64,000 bases of DNA from Amorphophallus konjac (lineage: Eukaryota; Streptophyta; Magnoliopsida; Alismatales; Araceae): contig CM040121.1 in the NCBI GenBank assembly GCA_022559845.1, positions 572,558,140 to 572,622,139 of the forward strand, read 5' to 3'. Made by a program: the position numbers and the translations under genes. Numbering within the stretch: position 1 is the stretch's first letter; each line of letters starts with the position of its first letter. Positions 11,758-24,896 of this stretch are shown here, piece by piece. The notes beneath the pieces are model-generated. The model saw only the letters and a list, made by a program, of their open reading frames with translations. It did not search any database and was not told the DNA's origin.

Positions 11758-12720
11758 GATCTCCCCTTAGACTAATGTGATTTGGTGTAAATTTCGAGGA
11801 CGGAATTTTTGTAAGGAGGGGAGGACTATAATGGCATGAATTTCAAATTTTATCCTAAGAGGCGTCGGATCTATTTTTCGTGAATATTTTAAGAGCCCCA
11901 ATTTTTTTGAGATATTATTAAAAGGAATTATGAAATTTTTATTGAAATTTTAAGAGTTTAATTGATGGAATTATTAAGAGACTGGGCATTTTTACCATTT
12001 CGCTTCGTAAGAGGTCTTGGGCAATCCCAACCCCCCCTTTTTAAACCACGCACACCCCTCTCTCCCCCTCACTCTCACGCTCACCCTCTCCCGTTCTCTC
12101 CCCTGTTCTTCCCTCTCTCCCACCGGCTGCAGACGGCGGGCGGTGAGGAGGTGTGACGAGGCTTCGGAGGCGGCGTGGGGTGGTTCGTGAGGCGTGGACG
12201 AGGAGGTTCGTGTGGGTGGGTCATGATTTCCAAAGCTTCACCGAGTTTTCAGCGTGGAACGACGACGATCGATGCAATCTAGGGTGGTAAAGCGGCGTCT
12301 CAGGTAGGGGGACGAACCCTTTCACCTCTCCGTGTGTTTTTCCCACCGATCCAGGTAGATTCGGGCGAGATTGAGAGGGTTTTATTCTTGTTTGGGGAAA
12401 TTCCATGTTTTCGGGATGAGCGGTGACTTTGTTGTTTCGGACAGCGATTTTTGGTTCAAATGGTGTGATTGGGGGTTGGGGAGCGATACCCCATGTTTCC
12501 CGCTCGCAATGGGGCGAGTCAAGCATGGAACAAGGCCCCGAAGGGGTCACCCCGTCCTGTCATTGCCGGACTCGGTCGACCGAACCACTGGGTCGGTCGA
12601 CCAATTCCCGACAATACATAGGAAAAGAACCCAATCAGGGTTCGGTTGACTGACCATGGGCAGCCCTAGGAAGGCTGGGTGAGCCAGTCGACCGGAGTCA
12701 TGTTGACACGTACAAATTTG
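11758..12720 (+). mobile_element. Chromovirus polypurine tract and start of the 3' LTR
   Basis: After the pol stop comes AATTTCGAGGACGGAATTTT and a purine tract GGAGGGGAGGAC, the usual chromovirus tail. The LTR then begins at about 11827 (TATAATGGCATG, expected TG changed to TA). CTTTTTAAACC near 12030 may be its TATA box, followed by a CT-rich leader. The palindromic GGTCGACCGAACC region at 12565-12705 lies inside. The right end could not be fixed. Confidence 0.6.
12565..12705. repeat. GTCGAC hairpins inside the chromovirus LTR
   Basis: CGGTCGACCGAACC is followed within 10 bp by GGGTCGGTCGACC, forming an inverted repeat. GGTTCGGTTGACTGACC and CCAGTCGACCGG follow. The motif matches arrays at 29.9-30.5 and 31.5-31.8 kb. 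Confidence 0.7.
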
Positions 12721-13324
12721 TCATCTACGATCGCAAGCCCCGCATCGGGCAAAGAAGAAAATAAAGAAGATGAAAAAGAAAATTAATAAAATTTCATAGG
12801 TGTCGTGTCTGCACGTTCACCCCGCGTGTCAGAACGACACCCTCGTCAAAGCTCCAACTAGCCGCCCCGGCACCGGCAGAGGAAAAGAAAAAGAAGAAAA
12901 ATAAAGAAGAAAAAGAAGAGAGAGGTGATAGTCCCTTCCGGTTCCCCTTACTCGAGTCTTGTTGGCACACAAAATTTGGACACCACAATATATCATAATA
13001 TGACAAAAAATGTGGGAAGTCAAGTATTCCTAAGGTACATTGCTGCGGGTTCAATTGTGAGAACCCAGCAGCGAAGAAACAGAAGGAAAGGCCAAAACGG
13101 CCAATTTTCTATGCAGTGATGGTGGTACCGTGTTTGATCGTTGTGGTCCAGAGTGTGGAAGCTCGGGACGTCAAAGAAGATAAAGAACAAAAGAAAAGAA
13201 GAAAAATAAAGGAGTAAGAGGTGAACCGACATGCATCTCCATCTGGTAGCCTCCTTCCAAAGGCCATCCGGTATCCTCCTTCGAACGGCAGCAGGTTGAA
13301 CCGGTGCCACTCCCTAACTGGCAG
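12721..13324. other. Unassigned sequence left of the large gypsy element
   Basis: Contains two A/G-rich stretches (about 12755-12925 and 13170-13215) and no recognisable gene. It may be the rest of the chromovirus LTR or older repeat. Confidence 0.4.
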
Positions 13325-15178
13325 TGTAACGACCCAAGATCTAGATACCGGGAAAGACCCGATACCATTCGAATCCTGGCCCGCTGCCCACGAGTCGGAG
13401 GACTCGGAAAGGCTAAAAATGAGTGTGGAGGCACAAAGAAATAGGAAATAAAGCAGGACAATTCAACAATTAACAGAAATGAATGAACAACTACTACAAC
13501 AACAGAGTCCAGTCCGACAGAAAGTACAGTCTAAAGCAGTAAAACGTACCACATGCCGAGTGAACACTCGGCCCGGCGAGTTGGCGACTGAGAACCTCCG
13601 TACCGCACCCTCGAACCTCGAGGAAGAACCGCCACACCTGAAAAGTAGAGAATGAGTCTCCAAAACAGAGACTCAGCAGGGATCCCGCGGAACCCCAACC
13701 GGAAACGACGGCAGTAGCGGAAAGGTAAGCTACAACGACAGCGGGAACAGCGAACCGGTGGCCGGTCAACACTCGGCACTACAGCTACTCCTACTGTACC
13801 AGAAACACCCCCCCCCCCCCCGATCTCACGGTCGGGGGCTACCGAACCACACTAGTACCACTTACCGAAGCAAAAATCCACGGCAACCACGCCGTAGAGG
13901 CCTTTATCTCAGGACACGGCCAACCTAGACACGCTGTCCAAGGTGCAACCCTGACCACCCGGTCGCGGACACCGCACCAACAAGACGCAACCTCGGTAAA
14001 GTTACTAGCACCAGTCTCATGGCACGAAAATCGACACACGCGTCAAGGCGAAACAACCGAAACTCAACGGTCAACACGACCAAAACACGAAGGTTGAAGT
14101 CACTGAAGCTGACGGTCTGTCACTCTCTATCCAGAACAGGAGTACCTCCCACTAGAAGCACAGTCGGTAGCGTCCCCTGACGTCTTACACTGCACCGCAG
14201 GTGCCCTGCCTGACGTGGTAGCGCCTACCAGAGGCACGGACACCGTACAAGTAACCCCGAAGCAAGTGACTAGCTGGGGTCACGCTCGTCAGTGTGGGTC
14301 CAACCGCCCCCAACCACGTGTGCACACACAGACCATGCGTCCTATGTCTGGCCTCTAACTGGTTTTCCCCTTGAGCCGGACTCTGGCTACCGATGAGGGG
14401 CCTGACGGAAACCAGTCTAAAAACCATCCTCAGGGTAAGCCTCTCCACCTACTCCCAGGTGGGACCACTAAACGTGTAAGCAGGCTACGACTAGTGGAGG
14501 GTCGCTGAGGGAGTAGACTCTCAAGTCAACGGAAAACAACGTCCAAACCCGATGAAGTACGGGGACCGTCCCACGTACCAGCACTGTCGCACGGTGACCA
14601 CAGTCGGAAAAGAAACGGGACTCACAGTCCACGGGCCACGCACCCGACCACGCAGAAACGTAGAAGTACGGTTCCCAAGGTAGCTCACATGCCGCCAAGC
14701 CGAAACCCACCCTCAGGAAAAAGTGGGAACCCTCCAGCCCCAGGCTGGGCAACTGGACTCGCAATCCAAGGCCTTACTCATGGCCCACTCGGAAACCTCT
14801 TCCCGAAGAAACTCACGGCGTACGGGGAACCCTCGCCGCACTCACGCCGACGCACGGTGACTCAATCAAGCGTAACACCAAAAGCTCGGAACATGAGGAG
14901 TCACCCAGACTCTCAAACCCACGGGCATGCTAAACGAGGTAGCACGGTCCTCCCGACACCCTCAAGACACGGACACAGAACCCTCGGGGTGTTTGGGACA
15001 TCCAAGAGACCGCAAGTCGACCACTGGGTCGCAACCGGGTCGACTAGGGACCTACACAACACGAAACGATCGCGGCAAGCACGAAGAACCACTTCGGCAT
15101 AACACAGTGCCTGGCGGTCTATCTTTGGGTCATCACAGACCGTAACGGTCCAAAGGTAGGCCGTCACAGCACCCTGAC
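13325..15178 (-). repeat. G1 3' LTR, part distal to the nested insertion
   Basis: Begins TGTAACGACCCAAG, the reverse complement of the LTR end, and matches 24897-26740 along its length. It stops at the insertion point of the solo LTR G2, directly after the target site CTGAC. Confidence 0.9.
15174..15178. repeat. Target site duplication CTGAC (left copy)
   Basis: CTGAC at 15174-15178 is repeated at 18486-18490 on the other side of solo LTR G2. The uninterrupted relative at about 26738 reads ATGACGGTCCAACTC, which confirms the insertion point. Confidence 0.9.
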
Positions 15179-15516
15179 TTTAATGCCCCGGGTTCTGCGG
15201 ATCCTCATTCTCGGGTCCCGTATCTGCGTTTCATGTGAATCTGGCTCCGTTGTGTCCGAAATGATGTTTCAGACATCTTCCGTGTTCTAATCGGCGCGAT
15301 CCGAAGCTGTTTCGGAGGCCCGAAGCACGTCCGCGGCTTTTCCGCGTGTGTTTTCCGATTCCCGGTGTGTGTTTTGATAATTCATTCGGAACCTCGTTGC
15401 GGGTGAACCGGGTCGTTCACCTGGGCACGGGTGGTACCATCGCGATCGGTGCGTTCCGAGGATCGTGAGGGTGTGATTTTCTTATTTTCAGTTTTTTTCG
15501 GAATTTCCGGATTTTC

Positions 15517-15524
15517 TATATAAA
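15517..15524 (+). promoter_or_regulatory. TATA box of the G2 LTR
   Basis: TATATAAA followed by CCCCCTCC and a TCTCTC-rich tract. The equivalent place in the G4 LTR (32035-32046) and, reversed, in the G1 5' LTR (about 27801-27810) also has TATATATTAA, so the position is conserved across LTRs. Confidence 0.65.
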
Positions 15525-16061
15525 CCCCCTCCATTTTCTCTCTCTCCCCTCTCATTTCTCTCTTCTCTCCCTCTCTCCTCTCTCCCTCTCTCTCCGGCGA
15601 CCGACGGGGTGGAGTGCGGGCGAGGCGGGGACGGCACGGGCGAGGCACGGGCGAGGATGGATGAGGATCGAGGCGGTGGAGGCGCGGTGAAGCTCGGCCG
15701 TGGGTTCGTGGAACGGCGAGGCTTCAACGGCGTTTTCTTCGCGGATCGGCTAGCTCGGGCCGCGAAATCTTCGGTGGAGGTAGGGAGATGGACCCCCAAC
15801 TCGTGCTTTCCCTTTCCCGCGAATTTTGTAGGCCGTGGCGAGCCGAGCGGATTTATTTTCGTACTTTTGGGAAAATATATTTTTAGAGTGAGCCGGATCT
15901 CTCGTTTTACGGTATTTTTGGCCGATCCAAGGGGTTTAGATGCATGTCTAGGGGCTTGGGGATGGATTCCCCTTTGTTTCCCCATCACCCGAGGGTGATC
16001 GGGGCGTGGATCGGATTTTTTGAGTTGTTTCTCGCCGTTTCACTCTTGGACGGGTGAGACG

Positions 16062-16620
16062 GTCCTTCCAGTGACCGTCACAGCCTGTGACGCCCTAGGG
16101 TGGGTGCGTCACAAGCCCCGTTTAGCCTTTTGGTGGTCTATGTGTGTGACGGTCCCACGATAAACCGCCACGGCACTATGACGCGCCTGGGTTGGACCGT
16201 TAGGGACGATCTGACCGTTGGCTCTCGGTCGTTGGTTTTGACCGTTCGGGGTCAAGGCCTGTGACGCACCAAGGCTGACGCGTCATAGCCTTGTAACGCC
16301 CCTGTGTAGGTGCGTCAGAGCGGACGCATACCCACCTTGTAACGCACCAGAGTTGGTCCGCTACAGCCTGTGACGCATCGAGCGGGACGCGTCACAGTTG
16401 GTTTCATCTTGTCTTGTGACGCATCAGGGCTGGCGCGTCACAGACTGTGACACACCAGGGCCGACGCGTCAGAGACTGTGATGCACCAGGGTAGGCACGT
16501 CACACACAACTTCGCACCGAGCATCTGACGGCCCTTTGTTGGTGCGTCAGAGTGGTTGTGACGGTCGAGGCTTGGACCGTTATAGACTGTGACGGCACAA
16601 GCTTAGACCGTCAGGCTCTG
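16062..16620. repeat. TGACGC hairpin array in the G2 LTR
   Basis: About fifteen imperfect palindromes of 22-28 bp follow each other. Most have a left arm near TGTGACGCACCAGG and a right arm near GGTGCGTCACAG; some use GACGGTCC / GGACCGTC arms instead. Similar arrays occupy 18491-19020, 26690-27265 and 42742-43290. Confidence 0.85.
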
Positions 16621-18490
16621 TGTGGTGCTGAGATGAGTTTTCGTGTTCTCCGCGATCGTTTCGCGTTGTGTCAGTCCCTAGTCGACCCGGTCGTGACCCA
16701 GTGGTCGACTTGCGGTCTTGTGAGTGCCCCAGACATCCGTGGGATTATGTGTCCGTGTTTTGAGGGTGTCGGGAGGGCCATGCTACTTCGTTTAGCGTGC
16801 CCGTGGGTTTGAGAGTCCAGGTGCCTTCTCGCGTGTCGGGCTTTCGTGTTACGCTAGACCGAGTCACCGTGTGTCGGTGTGTGTGCGGTGGGGTCTCCCC
16901 CTCATGCTGTGAGCTTTCCTGGAAGATGATTCCCGAGTGGGCCATGTGTTTGGCCTTGGATTGCGAGTCCAGTTATCGGCGTGGCAGCTTGTGCGTTGCC
17001 CTGGGAATCATGCTTCTGTGCTTTCCGCGTGGGCCATGCGTATGGCCTTGGACTACGAGTCCAGTTGCCAGCCTGGGGCTGGAGAGTTCCCGCCTTTCCC
17101 TGAGAGTGGCATTTGGTTTGGCGGCCTGTGAGCTGCTTTGGGAACCGTGTTTCTATGTTTCTGCGTGGCCGAGCGTGCAGCCCGTGAACTGTGAGTCCCG
17201 TTTCTTCTCCGACTGTGGTCACCGTGCGACGGTGCTGGTACGTGGGACGGTCCCCGTACTTCGTCGGATTCGGACGTTGTTTTCCGTTGACTTGATAGTA
17301 TACTCTCTCAGTGACCCTCCACTAGTCGTAGCCTGCTTACACGCGTGTGGTCCCACTAGGGAGTGGTGGAGAGGCTACCCTTAGAGATGGTTTGTGGACC
17401 GATTTCTGTCGGGCCCCGCGTCTAGCATCCAGAGTCCGGCTGAGGGGAAAATCGATCAGAGGGCCAGACCAGGGACGGACGGTCTGTGTGTGCACATGTG
17501 GTTGGGGGCGGTTGGACCCACGTCGACGGGCGTGACCCAAGCTAGTCACTTGTTTGTGGTTACTTGTACGGTGTCTCAGTTCCCGCTGGGCCGGAGGGGG
17601 ACACCTGAGGCGCGGACTAAGACATCAGTGGATGCATTCGGCCTTGCTTCTAGTGGGAGGTACTCTTATTCTGGACAGAGAGTGACAGACTGTCAGTTTC
17701 CGTGACTTCGACCTTCGGGTTTTCGGTCATGTTGACAGTTGAGTTTCGGTTGTCTCACCGTGGCACATGTGTCGGTTTTCGTGCCGTGAGACTGGTGCTA
17801 GTAGCTTTACCGAGGTTGCGTCTTGTTGTGTGGTACCCGTGACCAGGTGGTCAGGGTTGCACCTTGGACAGTGTGTCCAGGTTGGCCGTGTCCTGGGAGA
17901 CAGGCCTCTACGGCATGGTTGCCGTGGGTTTTTACTTCGGTAAGTGGTACTAGTGTAGTTCGGTAGCCTTGGCCGTGAGATCGGGGTGTGGTTCTGGTAT
18001 AGTAGGAGTAGCTGTAGTGCCGAGTTTTGACCGGCCACCGGTTCGCTATTCCTGTTGTTACTGTTGCACTTGTGGTTACAGCCTTCCTTTCCGCCACAGC
18101 CGTTGTTTCCGGTTGGGGTTCCGCGGGATCCCTACTGAGTCTCTGTTTTGGAGACTCATTCCCTGCTTTTCAGGTGTGGCGGTTCTTCCTCGAGGTTTGA
18201 GGGTGCGGTTCAGAGGTTCTCAATTGCTAGCTCACAGGGCCGAGTGTTCACTTGACATGTGGAACGTTTTTACTGCTTTAGACTGTACTTTCTGTTGAAA
18301 TGGACTCTGTTGCAGCTGTAGTTGTTTCTTATTTCTGTTAATTATTGAATTATCCTGCTTTATTTCCTATTTCTTTGTGCCTCCACACTCCTTTTATCCC
18401 TTCCGAGCCCTCCCGGCTCGTGGGCGGAGGTTCGAGTCTCGGGTTATCGAGTCTCTCCCGGTAATCGGATTCTCGGGTCGTTACACTGAC

Positions 18491-19779
18491 GATCCAACTC
18501 AGGAGCGTCAGACACTCGGTGTGAAACGAACTGTAACGCGCCCACGCTGGTGCGTCACAGCACCCGACGGACCTAAACAGGTGTGTTAGGGCACGAGTGA
18601 AAACTGAACGTAACGCGCTCCTTTAGGAGCGTTACAGAACCTAACGGATCACGCTGGTGCGTTAGGCCACGGGACAACACAGGCCATGACGCATGCCGCT
18701 CGGTGCGTCACGCTCTCTAACGCACCTACCCAAGTGCGTTAGGGAGAGGGGTGGATGCGTTAACTCTGACGCTCCTACCCAGGGGCGTCACACTACCCTG
18801 ACGCCCCACTCTGGGTGCATCAGGTGTCTATGACCCCCAACGGTCAAAAACCAACGGTCGGAATCATTGTGACGGTCTGACACCAGGGCGTCACAGCACT
18901 GTGGCGGTCTATCGTGGGACCGTCAGGCCCACGAACGCCACGCCCAAAAGCCAACAAAGTGTAACGCACCTCCCTTGGCGCGTTACACCCTGTGGCGGTC
19001 ACTGGAACGACCGCCATAGTGATCCGACGGCGTAAATGGCGAAGAAGCACAAAAATGGTAACCACGCCCCCATACCTCAATGGGAGAGGGGGAAATCAAG
19101 GGGGAAGCCCCCTGGGGACCCCTAACATGATTCTAAACCATCAAAACGTTGAATCGAGGCTCAAATCCTTAGATTGGGCGAACTCTCCCCAAAACATGGA
19201 TTTTCCCCAAAAATCCCAAATACGCCCGCTCGGCTCACCACGGCCTACAAAACTTGCGGGAAAGGGAATGCACGAGCTGGGGGTCCATCTCCCTACCTCC
19301 ACCGAAGAAACAACGCGCCGTGGACGCCGATCCACGAAGAAAAAGCCCCGAAACCCTCGCCGCTCCACGAACCCGCGGCCGAGCTTCCACGCACCACTGG
19401 CCCTCGATCCTCGACCCGTTCCCCATTCCTCGCCTCCCGCCACCGTCGCCTTGCCCTCCTCCGCCACCGTCGGCCGCCCCGGGGAGAGGGGGAGAGAAAG
19501 AGATGAGAGAGAGTGAGAAAGAGAGAATGAGAGGGGGAGAGAGAAAAGGGTTAATATATAGAAAAACCAAGAATTTTAAAAAATTCAAAAAATTATGAAA
19601 ATTTACCTCCGCGATCCTCGGGACGAACACAACACAGTGGTAACGTTCCGGAGTCGAAGAACGTCACGGTTCGCCCTGCACAGAGTTCCGAAGGCACATT
19701 CCGGGAAAAACACGTGTAAAGCACAAAATACACTCCGAGACCCACTAAAATGATCCGGAAAAAAATCCGGGGCATTACA
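18491..19779 (-). repeat. G1 3' LTR, promoter-containing part
   Basis: Continues the LTR interrupted at 15178 and ends GGGGCATTACA at 19779, the reverse complement of the TGTAATGCCCC start. The left half is a TGACGC hairpin array; the right half carries the CT-rich leader and TATA region. Confidence 0.9.
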
Positions 19780-21509
19780 GCCCTCCCCCCTTAAAGGAAT
19801 TTCATCCTCGAAATTCAGGACTAGCAGCAAGTCACAGGGGAAGAACACCTTAACCAACTGACAACGCTGTCAAAGCCCCAGCACAGAAAACCTTGATTCT
19901 CACGAAAACACCGATCCTGAGGGACACAGCCAGACTACAATCACGAACGACACCCCGCTCCACATGCCGCGCACACCGGCCATCAGAGCCGGCATATACC
20001 AAAGGACACAGTCTGGCATCACCGCAAACACCACGAAAACCAATCATGGGACCGCTGCCACCATCTCGCTCACCGAGGAGACACAGCCCTCGCACGAGAA
20101 ACAGCTACCAATCCATCCAATGGTCAACAGAAAAATTACACGTCAGCTTCACAACCAGCTGACAGGTCGCACACCCTTCTCAAGGGAACAACCAATACAG
20201 AGCCTCCACCAGCTCAAGCAGCCATCTCAACAGACCGCAACCAGAACATCAGCTCAGCACCAAGAATCACCTTACACATGGCAAGCTGAAAGCCAGACAT
20301 ATCACTGTGCCAACTTTGTCATAAGACAACTTCGACAAAGCCCAGATCCCGTCCGGAAAGGTACACCTCAAAATCAGCCACCCAAGGCCTCGCGGGCACA
20401 CGACTCTCGCCACGCTGTAACCCCAATAACCAGCATCTTCTATCTGTGAAAAGACCATCCACTGGTCGCCAGATACACGTCAACGGGAAACCTCTGCCTG
20501 CTTAGGTTCTTCCTTCTTTTCTGGTCCTCCACCAGATCCGAAGGGAACATTCCAAACCTCGGCAAGCCATCTGTTGACTCACACACAGACCGATACCACA
20601 TCTCGAGCCGCACTCCTCTCGGACTCCACATCCGACCTTGATCATCGCGCCAACTCGACACTCTTAGGGGAGTACGATGAAACCAAATGACAAGATCCAG
20701 GTGTCTTCGGTCATCACCTCACTTGACTCAGACTCATAAGGGAACCATCCCATGCTGGTCACCAAACCAGGGATAACCATTGCGACACCAACGTCCCGTC
20801 AAGGACCACCCTTCCGACGTCAATCTCACTAAAAGGCTTCCGCCCATAGGTGTCACTCTTCCGCCTGGTCTCATCACATCCCTCGACCTCCGTCAGGCGA
20901 CATCCTCAACAACCCCATCCGGGTCTAATACCGACGCCCGACACGGCTTCCATCACAGCAACATGGTACTCATGCGGTGCACTCGCCATCACATTCCCCA
21001 ACACTCCATCCTACCAGTGCCAAGAACCACGATATCTCGAGCAACGGCATGGCAACATCACGTCTCACACCGAGGGACCAATCCTCCATTGCTCAACGCA
21101 ACTTAGGAATCCGCCCGTAGCAACCGACGCTACGATCCTGAACCAGTGGGTCACAAGCCCACCAGACTTCCGCTGCGCACTCTAATCCGCGCGCACAGTC
21201 GCAAATTCTCGAAAACACCGCCCGACCGGCACTCGTCCTTCCGGAAAAGCGCCAACACACCCTCTCACAACAAGGGAATGGGCACAACTTCTCACAGGCA
21301 ACCACCTTTCCAAAACACGGATCACGTCTCGCACTGACTTCATGGCACACAGAGGCCAACCAATCTGGACACATGATGCAAGACGGCAATCCTAGCCAAA
21401 CACAATACTCTCCAGCCAAAGGAGAAACCAAACGCCCTTCCGACTAATGGAAGAACTCCACGCCCGACCTGATCTCGAATCTCGCGCACGCTGGAAATAG
21501 CACCATCCA
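19780..21509 (-). mobile_element. G1 internal region (3' part) with polypurine tract
   Basis: Adjoining the LTR at 19780-19795 the minus strand reads TTTAAGGGGGGAGGGC, a polypurine tract, preceded by TTTCGAGGATGAAATTCC as in chromoviruses. The rest matches 45.3-47.2 kb and has no long sensible frame, so it is non-coding. Confidence 0.85.
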
Positions 21510-23998
21510 TGTAACGACCCGAGAATCCGATTACCGGGAAGGCCCGATAACCCGAGACTCGCACCGCCACCCACGAGCCCGAAGACTCGGAAGAGTTAAA
21601 AGGATGGTGTGGAGACTACACAAGTATCACAAATAATTGCGAAAATTAAACAGTTATAATGTTAAGCAGGAAATAAATTAACATTTTTCATGGTCCACAA
21701 TATAAAATAACAACAACAGCAACAGTAGTCCACAACTAGTACAGTGACAAGAAAGAAAAGTACAGCTACACGGGACATACCCCGGCTCTGACCTCTGGCA
21801 CTACCGTTGGGCACCCGCACCACGCTGCACCCCCGACGCGCTCCCCCGGGGCGGCGCCTCACCTGAAATACGGTGAAAACACGCAGGGAATGAGTCTCGG
21901 AACAAGACTCAGTAGGGATCACTCGAACCCTACCTCGTAAAATGAGAAACCACTACACTAGCGATAGAAAAGTACCTCGGAAAGGAAAGCTCTGTACTCT
22001 ACAGAACCAAGCCCTACGGCACGCAAACCGACACACATGCCACGGTGAGAAGACCGAAACTCAACGGTCGAACCGCAAAACTCGAAGGTCGGGAACACAC
22101 GACTGACAGTCTGTCACTCCGTACTCGACAGGAGTACCACCCACTAGAAGCACAGCCGGTAGCGTCCCCTGACGTCGTACACCGCGCCGCAGGTGAACCG
22201 CCTGACGTGGTAGGTCCTACCCGAGGCGCAGACACCGTACAAGTAACCACAAACAAGTAACTAGCTGGGGTCACGCCCGTCGACGTGGGTCCAACCGCCC
22301 CCAACCACGTGTGCACACACAGACCTTGCGTCACTAGGTCTGGTCCTCTGACCGGTTTTCCCCCGTAGCCGGACTCTGGCTACCGACGAGGGACCTACGG
22401 TAACCGGTCCACAAACCGTCTCAAAGGTGAATGCCCGTGCACCACTCCCAGGTGAGACCAGCACTTCGTGCTGGTGGGCTATGACTAGTGGAGGGTCACT
22501 GAAGGAGTAGACTCTCAAGTCACGGAAAACAACGTCGCAACCACAGGTACGAGGAACGCTCCTTGTACCCACACTAACGCACGATGACACAATCCGAAAT
22601 CACCACCTCCCGGGACCCCACGGTGCCCCCATGTGTAGCCCCCACATGATGCCCCGCATCAGTCGGACCACGGGTCAGCACTGGGATCGAGACTAGCTCG
22701 TCTGGGATTTGAATCGGCGAGGAAAAGGGAGTCGCGGTCACCGGAGGACCGCCTCCCGTGGTCGCGGTCGACCCAGGGCCGCTACCACCTAGTCGCGGTC
22801 CTCCTTGGACCGCGACCACCCTGGTGCGCGAAAAGTGAATGCGGTCGCCTGATGACCGTCTTCGCCTGATAGCGGTCTCCAGGAGACCGCGACCAGACTC
22901 CAATGGTCAAAAACCATCTCGAAGACCGTGCCGGACCCCATGGTGAAAGCCGTCGTCCCCTGACCGCCACCAGCAGTCGCGGTCAGTCGCAAGACCGGGA
23001 CCGCCTATCGACAGAACAAGCCCCAACGGTTGAAAACCTTGGTGAAGGCGGTCCCCACCCGACCGCTACCAGTGAACGCGGCCACTGGTAGACCGCTATC
23101 ATCTCAGAAAACTGAGAACGGCGGGAAACGGCCAAAAACACCATCCACGCCCCCATACCTCCACCGGAGAGGGGGAAAACAAAGGGGAAGGCCCCCGGGG
23201 ACCCCTAGCATGATTCTAGGCCTTCAAAACGCGAATGCATGCATCAAATCCATAGATCGGGCGACTCTCCCCAAATCATGGAAAAACCTCAAGCATGCTC
23301 AAACAAGCCCCTCTCGGCCTCCCCTCGGCCTATAAATCACGGAAAGGATCGGCAAGAGGCTAAGGAACGTCACCCTACCTCGGGGTTGCCCGAAACGCGA
23401 CGGATCGCCGCCGATCCTCAAGAATCGCTTGAAGCTTCACGAACTCCCCACGCCCTCACCGAGCACCGAACACCGCCGCGATCGCCACACCGCCGCCTAC
23501 GCCACGATGTCGTCGCCTCGCCGCAACCGCAGCCGAAGGGGGAGGCGCCGGGGCTAGCACCGGAAGAGGGGGCGGTCACGGTGGAAACGCACGGGAGAGA
23601 AGGGAGGAAGAAGAAGAAAGAGAAAAGGAAAAGAAAAGGAAATGGAAATGGGAATATATAGAAAATCTAATTTTTCAGAAAAATACCTAAAAATAGAAAA
23701 ATTACATTTCCGGAATGCTCGGAACGCACCGATCGCAATGGTACCACTCGTGCCCGCGGGAACCGCCCAATTCGCCCGCAGCGAGCTTCCGAAGAAAAAG
23801 CTGAAACACACACCGGGAATCGGAAAACACATGCGGAAAAGCCGCGGAACGCCTCCGGGCCTCCGAAACAACTCCGGATCGCGCCGATCCGAACACGAAA
23901 GATGTCCAAAACGAAATTTCAGACACAACAAAGTCGGACGCTCCAAAAACCAGATCCAGGACCCACGATGAAGGATCCGAAAGGTCCAGGATATTACA
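21510..23998 (-). mobile_element. Solo LTR G3 (minus), nested in the G1 internal region
   Basis: 2489 bp from TGTAACGACCC (LTR end, reversed) to GGATATTACA (LTR start, reversed). Both sides carry ATCCA (21505-21509 and 23999-24003), a perfect 5-bp target duplication. Removing it restores continuity with the internal sequence near 45330-45355. Its end-proximal kilobase resembles G1, but its middle is different: hairpins here use GCGGTC / GACCGC arms (22690-23105). Confidence 0.92.
22690..23105. repeat. GCGGTC hairpin array in the G3 LTR
   Basis: Units such as GTCGCGGTCCTCC / GGACCGCGACC and GCGGTCTCC / GGAGACCGC follow each other at 20-40 bp spacing. The array occupies the position that TGACGC arrays hold in the other LTRs, but the arm sequence is unrelated. 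Confidence 0.8.
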
Positions 23999-24003
23999 AT
24001 CCA

Positions 24004-24896
24004 GCACCAAGAAAAACCATCGCTTCCATCAGGTCAGCGCCTCTGACACACTCGGCGGGTGTCACATCGGACCACAATCACAGCATCTCTCGATGCACCA
24101 CCGTTGTAATTCCTCGAACTGCAACACACCACTCCAAGAGCCGCAACACGAGCCATAATCGGCAACCGCCAACGCTCATCCTCGAGTCCCAAAACTCACC
24201 GCGGAACCTTCATATCTCAAACCAAATCCAAGGCGAACACCACCCATTCGCACGCAAGAGCAAGACTTACTGGGACACCATAGCCCAATCGTGCCTTGAA
24301 ACCCGCAATAATTATCGGGACCAACACGTCATTCTTGACGCCACAGAGCACGACAAGAACACCAGGCTCGACGAGACAGCAGCTCACCGAGAAGATCCTC
24401 CGCTTACCCGAGCACACTTCTTGATCAGAACACTCACTCTGCCACCTTAAACTACAACCTAGACACCTCAGGGGCTGTACAAACCTCAAGCTGGAGTGGC
24501 CAAAATCGACAGCAGCTCCCTCGGAGCACGCTCACGGCCACTTAACCACGAATAATCCTCTCCAACCACCTGACCATGCTGCAGATTCCTCGAATGCAGC
24601 ACCGCAAGTTCACGCCTGCCAGCAACCTCTACCCAACGCAGTACAACCAGGGCCACCACCGATGAGGGAGAAGGCTCTCAACCTCGATCCTTAGACCCCA
24701 TGCCGGCACGAAAGCCGCGAACAACAACCACCTTCACAGTGCCACACAGCGCACTCAAGCTCTCAAACGAGAAACTAGGCGGAAAGTGAACACAAAACCC
24801 TAAGCCAGCTGCCGACTGTATTGGACCTTATGGACTCTGATCACTGTAATATTTCAAATTCCCATGTACATCCACAACCACTGCTCTGATACCATC
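24004..24896 (-). mobile_element. G1 internal region (5' part) with tRNA-iMet primer site
   Basis: On the minus strand the primer site TGGTATCAGAGC (24894-24883) lies two bases from the 5' LTR and complements the 3' end of initiator tRNA-Met. The rest matches 44.46-45.33 kb and is non-coding. Confidence 0.9.

Larger units (their letters stand above)
15179..18485 (+). mobile_element. Solo LTR G2 (plus), nested in the G1 3' LTR
   Basis: 3307 bp from TTTAATGCCCCGGG (TG start mutated to TT) to TCGGGTCGTTACA. It has no internal sequence, so it arose by recombination between two LTRs. A TATA box (TATATAAA) lies at 15517-15524, then a CT-rich leader, then a hairpin array at 16062-16620. The long frames in it are not genes. 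Confidence 0.92.

Noticed and set aside
15488..17384. Frames of 166 and 195 residues
   Set aside because: They fall in the leader and hairpin array of solo LTR G2 and recur in the other LTRs with stops; no known domain.
19964..21431. Frames of 100-160 residues between the G1 LTR and G3
   Set aside because: Non-coding internal region; the homologous stretch at 45.3-47.2 kb does not preserve the frames.
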